This document shows, in pieces, positions 28,252-37,642 of a DNA stretch of 64,000 nucleotides (within the stretch, counting starts at the first letter, position 1; each line of letters opens with the position of its first letter). The notes below the pieces were generated by a model. That model searched no databases. It was not told where the DNA came from and saw nothing but the letters and a program-made list of their open reading frames with translations. The stretch lies in assembly GCA_951813065.1 (NCBI GenBank), contig CATOTH010000006.1, positions 186,001 through 250,000 on the forward strand. The letters are read 5' to 3'. Origin of the DNA: an uncultured Bryobacterales bacterium. GTDB lineage: Bacteria; Acidobacteriota; Terriglobia; Bryobacterales; UBA6623. The position numbers were made by a program, and so were the translations under genes.

Positions 28252-29478
28252 CTAGGGAACTGACGGGGTCTCTGCAGGTACGGGAGGTGAGCGACGGCTC
28301 TTCAGCCACCAGCGCATGGTGGTGCTGACGATATCCGCTGCTTCTCGTTGCACCCAATGACCACTGCTCGGTATGGTGACCAGCGTGTAGTCCTCATCGA
28401 TCCAATTCCACGTGTCGCGTAGACCGTCCTTGTCGACGGCCTTGTCTTTCAAGCCGTGGAATTGCAAGACCGGCATCGAGAGATTGGGCATCTCCGAGTT
28501 CCGCCCGGCCCCGCTATTCAGTCCGGGGTAGGCTGCCCGATAGTAGTCGAGCATGCCCTTAACCGAGGACCGCGCAAACGCATTCACGTAGCGTTCCCGC
28601 ACTTCACCCGAGACAGCGCCCAATGAAATGCGCGCAAGAGCCTCGGGTGTGAGCCGCTTTTCGAATCCCGCAGTTTGGAAATCGTCGATGTACTGGGTAT
28701 TCGCCTTTTGCTCTGCGGTCGCATTACGCCGCACAGTGTTGTAACCCTTCGGATGGGTCAGGTTGCAGATCACCAGCCTGTTAACTCGGTGTGGATGGCG
28801 CATGGCGAACCGCCAGGAAATGACTCCGCCCCAGTCGTGCCCAACGAGCGTGACCGAGTCGACCCCTAGGTCCTTGATCACGGCTGCTACATCCGCCAGA
28901 AGGTGGGGCATCGTGTAGTGCTCCACGCCTTCCGGCTTGCCACTCTTGTTGTAGGCGCGCATGTCCATTGCGACGGTCATGTATTCGTCGGATAAGGAGG
29001 CCATCTGTTCGCGCCAGGTATACCAAAAATCAGGAAAGCCGTGGATGAACAGAATCACGGGACCCTCACCCAAGGTGACGTAATGGAGCGGGACGCCATC
29101 GTTGTCTGTTTCGTGATGCTCGACGCGGTCGAAGACGCCGGTCCTCGAAAATGTTTCCTTGGGTGCGCGGCTACTCTTGTTGCTGTGACCGGGCCGGCTT
29201 TCGCCAGGCTGGGGCCCCACCAGATTGAGCGCTCGATTGAGTTCATCAAGATTGATCGCACCGTCGCCGTCGGCATCGATCAACGAGAAGTTCTGCTTCA
29301 TTTCATCTCTCGCTTCGCTCTCGGCGATCACGCCATCGCTGTCGTCGTCCTGAGCTTGAAGGATCTGCTGAGGTGTCTGCGCATACGTTGTAGGAGAGAG
29401 TGTGAGAACGACGATCTCCAAGACCAACACTCCTGCCATTGAATAGGAGTTGATAGTTGTCGATGGGGCGATACTCAT
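28252..29478 (-). CDS. exported EF-hand plus epoxide-hydrolase-like alpha/beta hydrolase
   Basis: A 408-residue protein with three parts. Residues 1-34 are a signal peptide. Residues about 40-85 carry two EF-hand loops (DDDSDGVIAESE and DADGDGAINLDE), which should bind calcium. Residues about 120-400 form an alpha/beta hydrolase of the epoxide hydrolase/haloalkane dehalogenase branch: HGFPDFWYTW (oxyanion loop), nucleophile Asp in GHDWGG, and His in SSGHWVQ. AAGGAAG precedes ATG 29476-29478. Secretion together with calcium-binding loops is unusual for this enzyme class. Substrate unknown. Confidence 0.86.
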   Translation of the reverse strand: MSIAPSTTINSYSMAGVLVLEIVVLTLSPTTYAQTPQQILQAQDDDSDGVIAESEARDEMKQNFSLIDADGDGAINLDELNRALNLVGPQPGESRPGHSNKSSRAPKETFSRTGVFDRVEHHETDNDGVPLHYVTLGEGPVILFIHGFPDFWYTWREQMASLSDEYMTVAMDMRAYNKSGKPEGVEHYTMPHLLADVAAVIKDLGVDSVTLVGHDWGGVISWRFAMRHPHRVNRLVICNLTHPKGYNTVRRNATAEQKANTQYIDDFQTAGFEKRLTPEALARISLGAVSGEVRERYVNAFARSSVKGMLDYYRAAYPGLNSGAGRNSEMPNLSMPVLQFHGLKDKAVDKDGLRDTWNWIDEDYTLVTIPSSGHWVQREAADIVSTTMRWWLKSRRSPPVPAETPSVP

Positions 29479-29519
29479 TGAGACTTCCTTCTTGTCAACG
29501 GACTGGCTGGCTCAACAGG

Positions 29520-29600
29520 CTAGCGACGCGTCTTCCAGTCGACACCGCGTTCAATTACGCCAGCTCCTGACAGCTGCAGGAATCGACGTCGATCAATCAT
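29520..29600 (-). pseudogene. orphan Tat-signal mini-ORF
   Basis: A 26-codon frame starts MIDRRRFLQLSGAG, a textbook twin-arginine signal start, then continues VIERGVDWKTRR and stops. No exported domain follows. It lies 41 bases ahead of the EF-hand hydrolase gene on the same strand. It is probably the stump of a deleted Tat substrate; an upstream leader peptide is the alternative. Confidence 0.45.
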
Positions 29601-29755
29601 CTGGACTACCCTACCATTGACCGTGGGTAAGTAACTTGGCACTGGCAACCGTCGACATCACAGCGAAGCTTCACGACGCAGGCGCAGCCTGGGCTGCATT
29701 TTGCTTGCCTGAATTCTCGGAGACGATCCCTCAGGACCAGCCGACTGCCCGATTG

Positions 29756-31216
29756 ATGCGCCGGCGCCCACTCCGGTCTGTTCGAATTCTCGCCGGGCTG
29801 GCTTTTCTCTGCGTGGTTGCCCAGCCTTGGACCGCAGCTCACGGCAGGCCCAACATACTGCTCATCCTCTCGGACGATCACAGTGCACCCCATCTCGGCT
29901 GCTATGGGAGCCAGAACTGCAAGCGGTTCAACATCACACCGAATCTCGACGCCCTCGCAGCGGAAGGCATGAGGTTCAATCGCGCCTACACCACGGCTCC
30001 GCAATGTGCGCCCTCGCGCATTTCCATTTTCGCTGGCCGTTCCCCGGTTGGACTAGGGGTTACTCGCTTCGCGCAGCCTGCCCGGCCTGAGGTTCCATTC
30101 TTCACAGATGTGCTCCGCCAGAACGGATACTGGACGGGACTTGATGGACGGCACCAGCATCTGGATGGGAAGACAAGAGACGCCGAGCATGTCATGGAAG
30201 CGCTACAGGAGTTTGGGATGAACCGTCATGCTTCCCGGTTCGACCATTTCGTGCGTGGGGCCAAAACGAAGGGGGAGAATCTAGGTAAGGTATCGGAAGT
30301 CGTTGAGTCTGCCCTGGACAAGGTGCCGGCCGGCAAGCCGTTCTTCCTTTATTTCGGCTTCAATCAACCACACCGTGGATTCGGAGTCGATCACGAGAAT
30401 ATCGATCCGGCCAAGCTTGATCTTCCTCCGGACTGGCCCGACCTTCCCGAAGTGCGCGTAGATTACGCCCGCTATCTCGATGAAGTACGGGATCTCGATA
30501 CGGGGATAGGTGCAATTGCACAACTCTTGAAGCGTCGCGGTCTGGAGCAGAACACCTTGGTTATCTTCATGGGGGACAACGGAGAAGCGTTGCTTCGCGG
30601 CAAGGGAACGCTCTTCGATCGCGGTACGCATGTGCCCCTTCTTGTCCGCTGGCCGGGAGTGGTCGAGGGAGGCTCCCAGAGCGACGCTCTGGTGAGCGGC
30701 GAAGATCTGGGTCCCACCATTCTGGAAGCCGCGGGGCTTGATTCGCCAGCTGGAATGACTGGGTTGAGTTTTCTTTCCGAGCTACGCGGGCAAGCATTTT
30801 CCGGCAGGAAGTATGTCTTCGCCGAGCGTGGCTGGCACGCAGGTCCCATCACACGGACGGATGGACTCGACCTCTCTCGGTCCATCACCTCCAAGCGATA
30901 TCGCTATATTTACAATGCGCTCCCGAGCAGGACCTACACACCGGTCGATATGCCTGATAGGGAAGCTTGGCTAGCTGTGCAATCAGCCCGCCGTGGTGGC
31001 AAGCTCTCGCAGTTGCACATTCGTCTGTTGTTCCAGAATCCCCGTCCTGTTGTGGAACTGTATGACCTTGAACGGGATCCGTACGAATTGGACAACCTTG
31101 TCGGAAAGCCTGGGATGAGAACGGTCGAGCAGACCCTGCGAGAGGAACTGGAGAGGTGGATGATCCGCGAGAGCGACTTTCTTCCCCTGCCAACTCATGC
31201 CCTCGCAAACCAATGA
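29756..31216 (+). CDS. type I sulfatase, exported
   Basis: A 486-residue sulfatase. A signal peptide follows a basic start (MRRRPLRSVRILAGLAFL, cleavage after about TAAHG). Metal-site Asp pair in ILLILSDDHSAPHLG, the formylglycine motif CAPSR (QCAPSRISIFAGR) with Cys to be modified, and the late FMGDNGEALLRGKG site are present. The open frame extends back to a TTG at 29636, but ATG 29756 gives the signal peptide. The closest style is the N-sulfoglucosamine sulfohydrolase/heparan type. It needs a formylglycine-generating enzyme, which is not intact in this window. Confidence 0.92.
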   Translation: MRRRPLRSVRILAGLAFLCVVAQPWTAAHGRPNILLILSDDHSAPHLGCYGSQNCKRFNITPNLDALAAEGMRFNRAYTTAPQCAPSRISIFAGRSPVGLGVTRFAQPARPEVPFFTDVLRQNGYWTGLDGRHQHLDGKTRDAEHVMEALQEFGMNRHASRFDHFVRGAKTKGENLGKVSEVVESALDKVPAGKPFFLYFGFNQPHRGFGVDHENIDPAKLDLPPDWPDLPEVRVDYARYLDEVRDLDTGIGAIAQLLKRRGLEQNTLVIFMGDNGEALLRGKGTLFDRGTHVPLLVRWPGVVEGGSQSDALVSGEDLGPTILEAAGLDSPAGMTGLSFLSELRGQAFSGRKYVFAERGWHAGPITRTDGLDLSRSITSKRYRYIYNALPSRTYTPVDMPDREAWLAVQSARRGGKLSQLHIRLLFQNPRPVVELYDLERDPYELDNLVGKPGMRTVEQTLREELERWMIRESDFLPLPTHALANQ

Positions 31217-31562
31217 CACGCTTGGTAACGGTGCTAGCACCCAATGAGGCAGGAGGCCTGAATTGCGAGAACGAGACACATCCAGCGAGGGTACATCGAT
31301 CAACTTCCACGAGCCTTGGCCTTGACCGGAATCCCCGAATGGCCCTGCCGCGTTCCGTTCTGACGGTGACGCATTGAAGCAGTGGCAATGACGGAGAGGC
31401 TCGGGCCCCATTCCGGCTCCAACGACTGGTGTCTGCCGCTAAACGCCTCGCGGTGCCGGGCGAACTCCGAATCAGCGGGGGCGACCCCAGTATCGCGTAA
31501 GCGTGTTAGCGCAGGCATCAAGCGTGCTGTAATGAGGCGCTAAAGCGGTCACTGTCGGTGCC
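31217..31562 (+). other. intergenic region with promoter for the kinase gene
   Basis: There is no supported gene in this 346-base stretch. An extended -10 box lies near its end, before the histidine kinase gene. Confidence 0.55.
31506..31533 (+). promoter_or_regulatory. candidate promoter of the LytS-like kinase gene
   Basis: An extended -10 TGCTGTAAT (31525-31533, hexamer TGTAAT) has a weak -35 TTAGCG at 31506-31511 with 16 bases between. The ATG is 29 bases downstream at 31563. Confidence 0.4.
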
Positions 31563-33446
31563 ATGGATGCAGCGATTCATTCCCCGGTCCTCGTCAATGC
31601 CTTGGGCCATCTTGCAGGCATCGTCGCTTTCGGCGCCTTCTTGGTGCTGCTTGACCGTAGGGCTCTCCTAAGCCGAAGAAGGAGAATCTCGGCACCCGCT
31701 GCTGCCGCGGCGCTCGCATTCCTTTGGAACTTGGGCTCGCTCGTGGTCTTGCTCTGGGCCGCCGACAGCAATGGACGGGAGATCGTCGCGTCGTTGAGTT
31801 TTGCCGTGCTCAGCATGCTGCCTTGCGTACTGCTTCATCTTGCGCTCGGGGCGCAATATCGCTGGCTGCGCGCTGCCGGCTACGTGACTGGAGCGGTCTC
31901 TGCAACGCTGCATCTCTTGGAGGCGTTTGGCTTCGCAATTGGATTTCACAAGCTGGCGATCCAGCTGACGACCAACGGGTTTACTGGGTTTGCCGTGATC
32001 TTCGTCTTGCTGTTGCTGCGGGGAGAGGCGGATCGCCGGTCGGCCGCAATGCGAGCCTCGGTCGCGATTAGCTTGTTCCTCATTGCGGCCTCGTTTGTTC
32101 ATTTCGAGGTCGATCCCGGCCCCGCATCTTGGACCCAGGAGGTCTTGTTCCACCACGCGGCCATTCCGCTTGCGCTGTTCGTGCTTCTACACGACTATCG
32201 ATTCCTGCTGCTGGATGCGTTTGTGAGATTGCTTGGCGGCGTTGCATTGGCTGGTTTGTTTCCTGCCGCGCTACTGGGAATCCTGCTTCATCTTGGATGG
32301 CTCGATGTTGGGGTCGCCGGATCCGCAGGGTTGGCTGGAATTGGGATTGCGATAACCCTGGCAATCCTGCTCTACCCACAAACCCGCAATCAAATCGGGA
32401 AATGGGTCGAGCCGGTCTTTTTTCGTCGAGGCGATATTGAGGCGATGCTGAGCCGGATGTCTTCCTTGGGCGGCACGGCTGGAGCACCGGTTATTGAGCA
32501 AATCGCTCGTCTGATCGCCGATTTCATCTCCGCGCAGCGATGGAGCCTTGCAGACACCGAAGAATCGGAGGTCGAATTCCGTGTCGAGGCGTTGGACGAA
32601 CGGACATCTCTTCGTAGCCCAAGCTCCGCATCTTGGGCCGAAGTTGCCGTTGCCCTGCAAGTGTCTCCGGGCCGGAGCCGCGTGCTTTGGCTTGGTCCTA
32701 GAGTAGGTGGCCGACGGTACCTCAGTGCCGACCTGGATGATCTCGATCGGCTCCGATCGGAGGCGGTCGCCCGGCTAGACTCGATTCGCCGGGACGAGCA
32801 GCAGCGGATGCTGGCCGAAGCCGAGCTGAGAGCACTGCGCGCACAGATCAACCCACACTTCCTGTTCAACGCCCTGAACGCGCTGTATGGAGTCATACCT
32901 CGAGCCGCTCCGGGTGCCCGCCAAACTCTGCTGAACTTGGCGGACATCCTACGCTACTCCCTTGACAGCAAGCGTCAGTACGTTCCGCTCGAGGAAGAAT
33001 TGCGAGTCGTGGAGGCCTATCTTGCGATCGAGCGGCTGAGGTTGCAGGAGCGGTTGTCGGTGAGTGTCGAGTGCGACGACGCTGCGCGGACAGCGACGAT
33101 TCCAGCATTTACGATTCAGCCCCTCGTCGAGAACGCTGTGAAGCATGGAATCAGCGGAACGCTCCGGGGCGGAAACATCCTTGTGACAGTGCGTACCCGG
33201 GCCGGCCGACTCTCCGTTGACGTGGTTGACAACGGCGTGGGATTTGACGCCAACTCTCCTCCGAAATCGGGTCATGGCCTGTACAACGTACAGCGCCGCC
33301 TCGAACTTTGCTACGGTGATGCCGCCGAGTTCGAGATTGAGTCTTCCAGCGCTTTGACAAAGGCCTCGTTCAGCGTGCCTGTGGCCACCGATAAGCCGCC
33401 GCCCGTCGTCGTGGAACGTAAGACTAACGGATTAGGTTCCGTATGA
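31563..33446 (+). CDS. LytS/YehU-type membrane sensor histidine kinase
   Basis: A 627-residue kinase. About residues 12-285 are hydrophobic with eight or so membrane helices and no recognised extracellular sensor. A linker with a weak GAF-like stretch leads to the His_kinase domain: phosphoacceptor H432 in QINPHFLFNALNAL, then the ATP domain with QPLVENAVKHG (N box) and VVDNGVGFD, GHGLYNVQRRL (G boxes). The HFLFN motif is diagnostic of the kinases that work with LytTR regulators. Its 3' end overlaps the 3' end of the LytTR regulator gene on the other strand by 23 bases. Confidence 0.9.
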   Translation: MDAAIHSPVLVNALGHLAGIVAFGAFLVLLDRRALLSRRRRISAPAAAAALAFLWNLGSLVVLLWAADSNGREIVASLSFAVLSMLPCVLLHLALGAQYRWLRAAGYVTGAVSATLHLLEAFGFAIGFHKLAIQLTTNGFTGFAVIFVLLLLRGEADRRSAAMRASVAISLFLIAASFVHFEVDPGPASWTQEVLFHHAAIPLALFVLLHDYRFLLLDAFVRLLGGVALAGLFPAALLGILLHLGWLDVGVAGSAGLAGIGIAITLAILLYPQTRNQIGKWVEPVFFRRGDIEAMLSRMSSLGGTAGAPVIEQIARLIADFISAQRWSLADTEESEVEFRVEALDERTSLRSPSSASWAEVAVALQVSPGRSRVLWLGPRVGGRRYLSADLDDLDRLRSEAVARLDSIRRDEQQRMLAEAELRALRAQINPHFLFNALNALYGVIPRAAPGARQTLLNLADILRYSLDSKRQYVPLEEELRVVEAYLAIERLRLQERLSVSVECDDAARTATIPAFTIQPLVENAVKHGISGTLRGGNILVTVRTRAGRLSVDVVDNGVGFDANSPPKSGHGLYNVQRRLELCYGDAAEFEIESSSALTKASFSVPVATDKPPPVVVERKTNGLGSV

Positions 33447-34185
33447 GCGGTGCCTGGCGCTTGCTAACGGTGAACTCGAGACCATTCGTTAGTGTCAGCA
33501 GCCAGCGGTGGCTGCTTAGCACCGCCATCTTGCGGATCTTGTCCGTGTTGACGAGTGTTCCGCGATGCACGCGCTGGAACTGTGAGCCGACGAGCCGGTC
33601 ATCGATAGCCTGTAGCGACTGCGTCGCTACGTACTTCGCTCGGTCTGTCAGTATCCAGACAATCTCACCGTCGGCTTGGAAGGCGTAGACCTCGTCAAGG
33701 CCTAACAGGTGGTAGCCATTGCCGCGTCGGGCAACGATTTTTGGCCAACGTTGTGCCCTAGAGGCATTCTCCGCATTGAGGGTCTTTGCTACTCGCTCGG
33801 CGCTGTCACGAGGGCTCCGTCGGGCCTCCCTAGCACGGGCTACCGCTGTTGCCAGCCGCTGTGTATTGATTGGCTTTAGCAGGTAGTCAACTGCACCCAC
33901 TTCGAATGCTCGCAGGGCATGCTCGCTATAGGCCGTTACGAAAATGATTGTGGGGAGTGGACCGGCAATGCTGCGCACAACCTCGAATCCGTTTTGGACG
34001 GGCATCTGGATATCCAGCAGCACCAAATCGGGAGAGAGTTGCTCGATACAGCGAATCGCGGCCTCGCCATTATCGGCTTCGCCCACCACTTCCGTACCGC
34101 CAATCTCGGCCAGTTCTTCAGCCAGCACACGGCGGGCGACAGGCTCATCATCGACGATCAGAGTTCGCAACAAGGTACTGGCCAT
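33424..34185 (-). CDS. LytTR-type response regulator
   Basis: A 253-residue regulator. The receiver domain (about 6-125) has the acidic pair in LIVDDEP, phosphoacceptor D58 in LVLLDIQMP, Thr/Ala in FVTAYSE and Lys in LLKPIN. The LytTR DNA-binding domain (about 150-253) shows WPKIVARRGNGYHLLGLDEVYAFQADG, FQRVHRGTLVNTDKI and the end segment VSKRQAPLIRNLI. I chose ATG 34183-34185 (MASTLLRTL). It is most likely the partner of the convergent kinase. Target sites, usually paired direct repeats, were not identified. Confidence 0.92.
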   Translation of the reverse strand: MASTLLRTLIVDDEPVARRVLAEELAEIGGTEVVGEADNGEAAIRCIEQLSPDLVLLDIQMPVQNGFEVVRSIAGPLPTIIFVTAYSEHALRAFEVGAVDYLLKPINTQRLATAVARAREARRSPRDSAERVAKTLNAENASRAQRWPKIVARRGNGYHLLGLDEVYAFQADGEIVWILTDRAKYVATQSLQAIDDRLVGSQFQRVHRGTLVNTDKIRKMAVLSSHRWLLTLTNGLEFTVSKRQAPLIRNLIR

Positions 34186-34505
34186 TCCTGCTCCACCCAT
34201 CCTAGACCCGAACAGTCTGCGCATGCATCACTGGCAACTTGATGTCGCGGGGCGGACGGAGTGCGGTCGGACACTGGGGAGGATTGGTATGGCCAACAGG
34301 GCCTGGATCCCTCAAGTGGTCCCCGGCATTGCCTTCGCTGCATTGAAATTGCCTGCTGGAATCTCCGACAATGGGCCGACAGGCATTCCGCGGCGCAAGG
34401 GGCTAGCAGTTCGTGCAGAACGATCTGGGGCTACCCTGGCATCTAAGGGGTAGGCGGTGGTCGTGCTGCCAGGGAGTTCCTGTTCAAGCGAGAAAGCCGA
34501 CAGGA
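34186..34505. other. intergenic region between divergent genes
   Basis: The 320 bases between the LytTR regulator (minus) and the PQQ dehydrogenase (plus) hold no supported gene and no clear site. This is where a regulator could control both genes. Confidence 0.5.
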
Positions 34506-36194
34506 ATGAAGACCATTTGGATCAAATCGTGTGTCCTTCGCAGCGCCCTAGTAGCCGCTCTTGCTTTCTCCGTGCTGAATGCCGCTGAAGTCACCGCGGA
34601 CCGTCTAGAGAGCGCGGAGAGCGAGCCGGAGAACTGGCTGACCTACTACGGCACGTACAAGGCATGGCGCTATAGCCCGCTAGACCAGATCAACCGATCG
34701 AACGTCAAACAACTGACACCTGTCTGGGCATTCGAGTCTGGTCTGGACGATGGCGGGATGCAGTCAGCGCCACTCGTGGTCGACGGGGTAATGTATGTTT
34801 CGACCGCCCAGAATCATGTCTTTGCACTCGACGCCGTCACCGGTGAGCAGATTTGGCGTTACCAGCATGAACTGCCGGATGAGCTCCCGGCGGTCTACGG
34901 CAACTGGAACCGAGGTGTAGCGATCGCCTACGGGATCGTGTACTTGGGCACGCTCGACAACCACGTGGTTGCGCTCGATGCGGGCACAGGACGGGAGGTC
35001 TGGAGGGTTGAGGTCGAGAATTCCAAGCAGTGCGGCTGCAATATCACCTCGGCCCCGCTGATCGTCAAGGACATGGTGATCACCGGAGTGACAGGTGGTG
35101 ACTCGGCCCACCGCGGCTACTTGAATGCCTTCGACGCCAAGACCGGCCGTCACCGGTGGAGATTCTGGACGATACCGGGTCCCGGCGAGCCGGGCCATGA
35201 GACCTGGAAGGGCGACTCTTGGAAGTACGGCGGTGGCTCGACTTGGATCACGGGCACCTACGACCCGGAACTTGATCTCATATTCTGGGGTGTTGGCAAT
35301 CCCGCAGCAGACTTCTACGGCGAATCGCGGAAGGGCGACAACCTTTACACCGAATCGGTAGTCGCACTCGACGCCGACACCGGGAAACTGGAATGGTACT
35401 ACCAAGAGATCCCTTACGACGTCTGGGATTACGATGCTGCCTACGAACTGGTTTTGCTGGACATTGAGGTCAAGGGCGCCCAGCGGAAGGTGATCGTCAA
35501 CCCGAACAAGAGTGGATACGTTTGGGTGCTTGACCGTACCAACGGAGCGTTTCTTGGCGCGTGGCCGCTAGTGGAGAATTCCAACTGGATCGAACACATT
35601 GACGATGATGGCAATCTGGTTGGTCGCAACGAGCCTCCAGTCGGCAAGCCAACGCTGATCTGTCCCGCGATCGGTGGAGGACGGAGTTGGAACCACGGGG
35701 CGTACTCGCCCGAGACGGGCTGGTTCTACTCGACGGGTCTTGAGTGGTGCCAGACGATCACCGTGAAGCCGGAGGAGCCGCGGGAAGGCATGGCATTCTT
35801 CGGCGGCGAGTTCCAGATGACTCATCCCGAAGGAGGTACGGCCTATTCCCATCTAGGAGCGTACGACCCCCTGACAGGCAAGCGTCACTGGCAATACCGG
35901 CACAAGTACCCGCTGCTGGCGTCACAGTTGGCGACGGGCGGCGGCCTGCTCTTCACGGGTGACGCAACAGGACGGTTCATCGCGCTCGATACCAAGACAG
36001 GCGAAGAGCTATGGAGTTTTCGTACAGGGTCCGGCCATCGAGGCTCGGCCGTGACGTTTGCTGTTGACGGCCGTCAATACGTCGCGACACCGAGTGGCTG
36101 GGGCTCGGCACTGGCGGGGCTCACCACTCAGTTGTGGCCAGAGACAGGGAGTTTTCCCAGCGGGTCCAGCATTTTCGTGTTCGCGCTGCCGTGA
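34506..36194 (+). CDS. PQQ-dependent dehydrogenase (quinoprotein alcohol dehydrogenase-like)
   Basis: A 562-residue periplasmic eight-bladed propeller enzyme with signal peptide (VLRSALVAALAFSVLNA). Typical blade motifs are seen (ALDAVTGEQIWRYQ, ALDAGTGREVWRVE, ALDTKTGEELWSF), the opening WLTYYGTYKAWRYSPLDQI, calcium/PQQ region GGGSTWITGTYDPELDLIFWGVGNPA, and the DVWDYD segment that holds the catalytic Asp. A CGC near residue 178 stands where methanol-dehydrogenase-like enzymes have a disulfide of adjacent cysteines, so it differs slightly. No cytochrome domain is fused; the diheme cytochrome 480 bases downstream is the probable electron acceptor. Confidence 0.9.
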   Translation: MKTIWIKSCVLRSALVAALAFSVLNAAEVTADRLESAESEPENWLTYYGTYKAWRYSPLDQINRSNVKQLTPVWAFESGLDDGGMQSAPLVVDGVMYVSTAQNHVFALDAVTGEQIWRYQHELPDELPAVYGNWNRGVAIAYGIVYLGTLDNHVVALDAGTGREVWRVEVENSKQCGCNITSAPLIVKDMVITGVTGGDSAHRGYLNAFDAKTGRHRWRFWTIPGPGEPGHETWKGDSWKYGGGSTWITGTYDPELDLIFWGVGNPAADFYGESRKGDNLYTESVVALDADTGKLEWYYQEIPYDVWDYDAAYELVLLDIEVKGAQRKVIVNPNKSGYVWVLDRTNGAFLGAWPLVENSNWIEHIDDDGNLVGRNEPPVGKPTLICPAIGGGRSWNHGAYSPETGWFYSTGLEWCQTITVKPEEPREGMAFFGGEFQMTHPEGGTAYSHLGAYDPLTGKRHWQYRHKYPLLASQLATGGGLLFTGDATGRFIALDTKTGEELWSFRTGSGHRGSAVTFAVDGRQYVATPSGWGSALAGLTTQLWPETGSFPSGSSIFVFALP

Positions 36195-36203
36195 CACCCA
36201 AAC

Positions 36204-36446
36204 GTGAACATGAGGACTTCGAAACCGAGAAGAGCTGAAGGACGATTCCGGCCCGGCGCGCGTGTTGTCGTGAAGGCCCTGATCGCGGTGCTGATCGGCA
36301 TGCTCGCCGGCGGTGGGCTCAATGCTGCGCTGGGTGAGCAAGGCGCGGACACGCCAGCGCTCGCGTTGCTCGGCGGTGGACTCGCGCTTGGCGTCGTGAT
36401 CGTCGCGCGGGCTCGACAGCGAGGGCGGGAGGCACAGGATGAATGA
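36204..36446 (+). CDS. small hypothetical membrane protein
   Basis: An 80-residue protein (or 78 from ATG 36210; GTG 36204 is the first start) beginning nine bases after the PQQ dehydrogenase stop. A basic N-terminus is followed by two hydrophobic helices (VVKALIAVLIGMLAGGGLNAAL and LALLGGGLALGVVIVA) and a charged tail. No family is recognised. The spacing suggests it belongs to the dehydrogenase operon, perhaps as a small membrane partner. Confidence 0.5.
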   Translation: MNMRTSKPRRAEGRFRPGARVVVKALIAVLIGMLAGGGLNAALGEQGADTPALALLGGGLALGVVIVARARQRGREAQDE

Positions 36447-36672
36447 CGACATTACCTGGTGGACAACGGCGGTGGGAGGTGACCAAACCCACGGCATTCA
36501 CAGGATGCGGCTGCAAAGCGAACCGTGCGGTCGGCAGCCAGCTTTGATGGTGTCGTGGTATTCCGTTTAGAATTAGGTGTGGAACGAGGGAAGCATGGCC
36601 ATACCTGTGGCAGCAGGTCATTGTATATGAATCACTTGCGAGAGCTGGATGGCTAGCATTGGCGGAAGAGGA

Positions 36673-37509
36673 ATGATGCGGGTCTGGCTACCTTGCGTCC
36701 CTCTGGTTGCGGCGGTGCTAGCCATCTCTCCTGCTGTTGCCGAAGAGCGCTCGATCAATCTGCTGGACGACGCGCTGATCGAAGGCGGATCGGAACTGTT
36801 CCAAATGAATTGTGCCGTGGGGTACTGCCACGGCTCGGAGGGGCGCTCGGCTAGAGGGCCAGCTCTGCGTGATCGGGAATGGGCGGCGCGCGACCTCTAT
36901 CGCATCACGCACGATGGGTTGTCGGGTACGTCGATGCCGGCATGGAAGAGCGTGCTGTCGACGGAGGAGATTTGGGCGGTTACAGCCTACATAATGACGC
37001 TCGCGAGGAATCCCGTCGAAGCCGCTAACGCTCTGGTCTCGATCGAGGCTGACGCGGAGGGGCCAAGGGAACTGACCGGTGCCGCCAAGCATGGCGAGGA
37101 ACTCTTTTTTGACTTGACACGGGAAAGGCGTTGTGGGCTGTGTCATCGGTTGGGTGACAAAGGGACAGCGGTTGGACCCAATCTAGCCGTCGTAGCGGGA
37201 GAAAAGACGGCCGAGGATCTGAAACGGGATATTCGGCAACCAGGCAAACTGCGGGCGTTCGGCTTCGAACTCACGGAGGTCTCGACGCGTGACGGCGAGG
37301 TGATTCGCGGCGTGCTGGCCGATCAATCTCCGGCGGGGGTGAAGATCTATGACACCTCGGTGCTACCTCCGGTTTTGCGGACAGTGCCGGCCAGAGCACT
37401 GCGACGGGTCCGTGCGCGAAATGGTCGTTCTCCAATGCCTGAGGGCTGGGAATCCGTTTACAGTGACGCTGAGATAGGCGCGATTGTAGCCTTCCTGATG
37501 GCGATGTAG
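36673..37509 (+). CDS. diheme c-type cytochrome with one CX4CH site
   Basis: A 278-residue exported protein (signal VWLPCVPLVAAVLAISPAVA). Two class I cytochrome c folds: the first around CAVGYCH (C, four residues, CH) with distal Met in TSMPAW; the second around CGLCH in RRCGLCHRLGDKGTAVGPNL. The C-terminal part (FELTEVSTRDGEVIRGVLADQS) resembles the heme-binding domain found in large Planctomycete/Acidobacterial cytochromes. The four-residue gap in the first site is unusual. It lies on the same strand as the PQQ dehydrogenase and is a plausible electron acceptor. Confidence 0.85.
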   Translation: MMRVWLPCVPLVAAVLAISPAVAEERSINLLDDALIEGGSELFQMNCAVGYCHGSEGRSARGPALRDREWAARDLYRITHDGLSGTSMPAWKSVLSTEEIWAVTAYIMTLARNPVEAANALVSIEADAEGPRELTGAAKHGEELFFDLTRERRCGLCHRLGDKGTAVGPNLAVVAGEKTAEDLKRDIRQPGKLRAFGFELTEVSTRDGEVIRGVLADQSPAGVKIYDTSVLPPVLRTVPARALRRVRARNGRSPMPEGWESVYSDAEIGAIVAFLMAM

Positions 37510-37642
37510 CTGGGTTGGGGCGTGCGCGAGTATTGGTAGGGCAGAGCGACGATCCTCGCGGTCTCACGAATGCCCTCGGCTGGTTTCGACATGCCGATGC
37601 AGCCCCGCCCCGCGTCGCCTGCCAACGGCTTGCGGTAACTGC

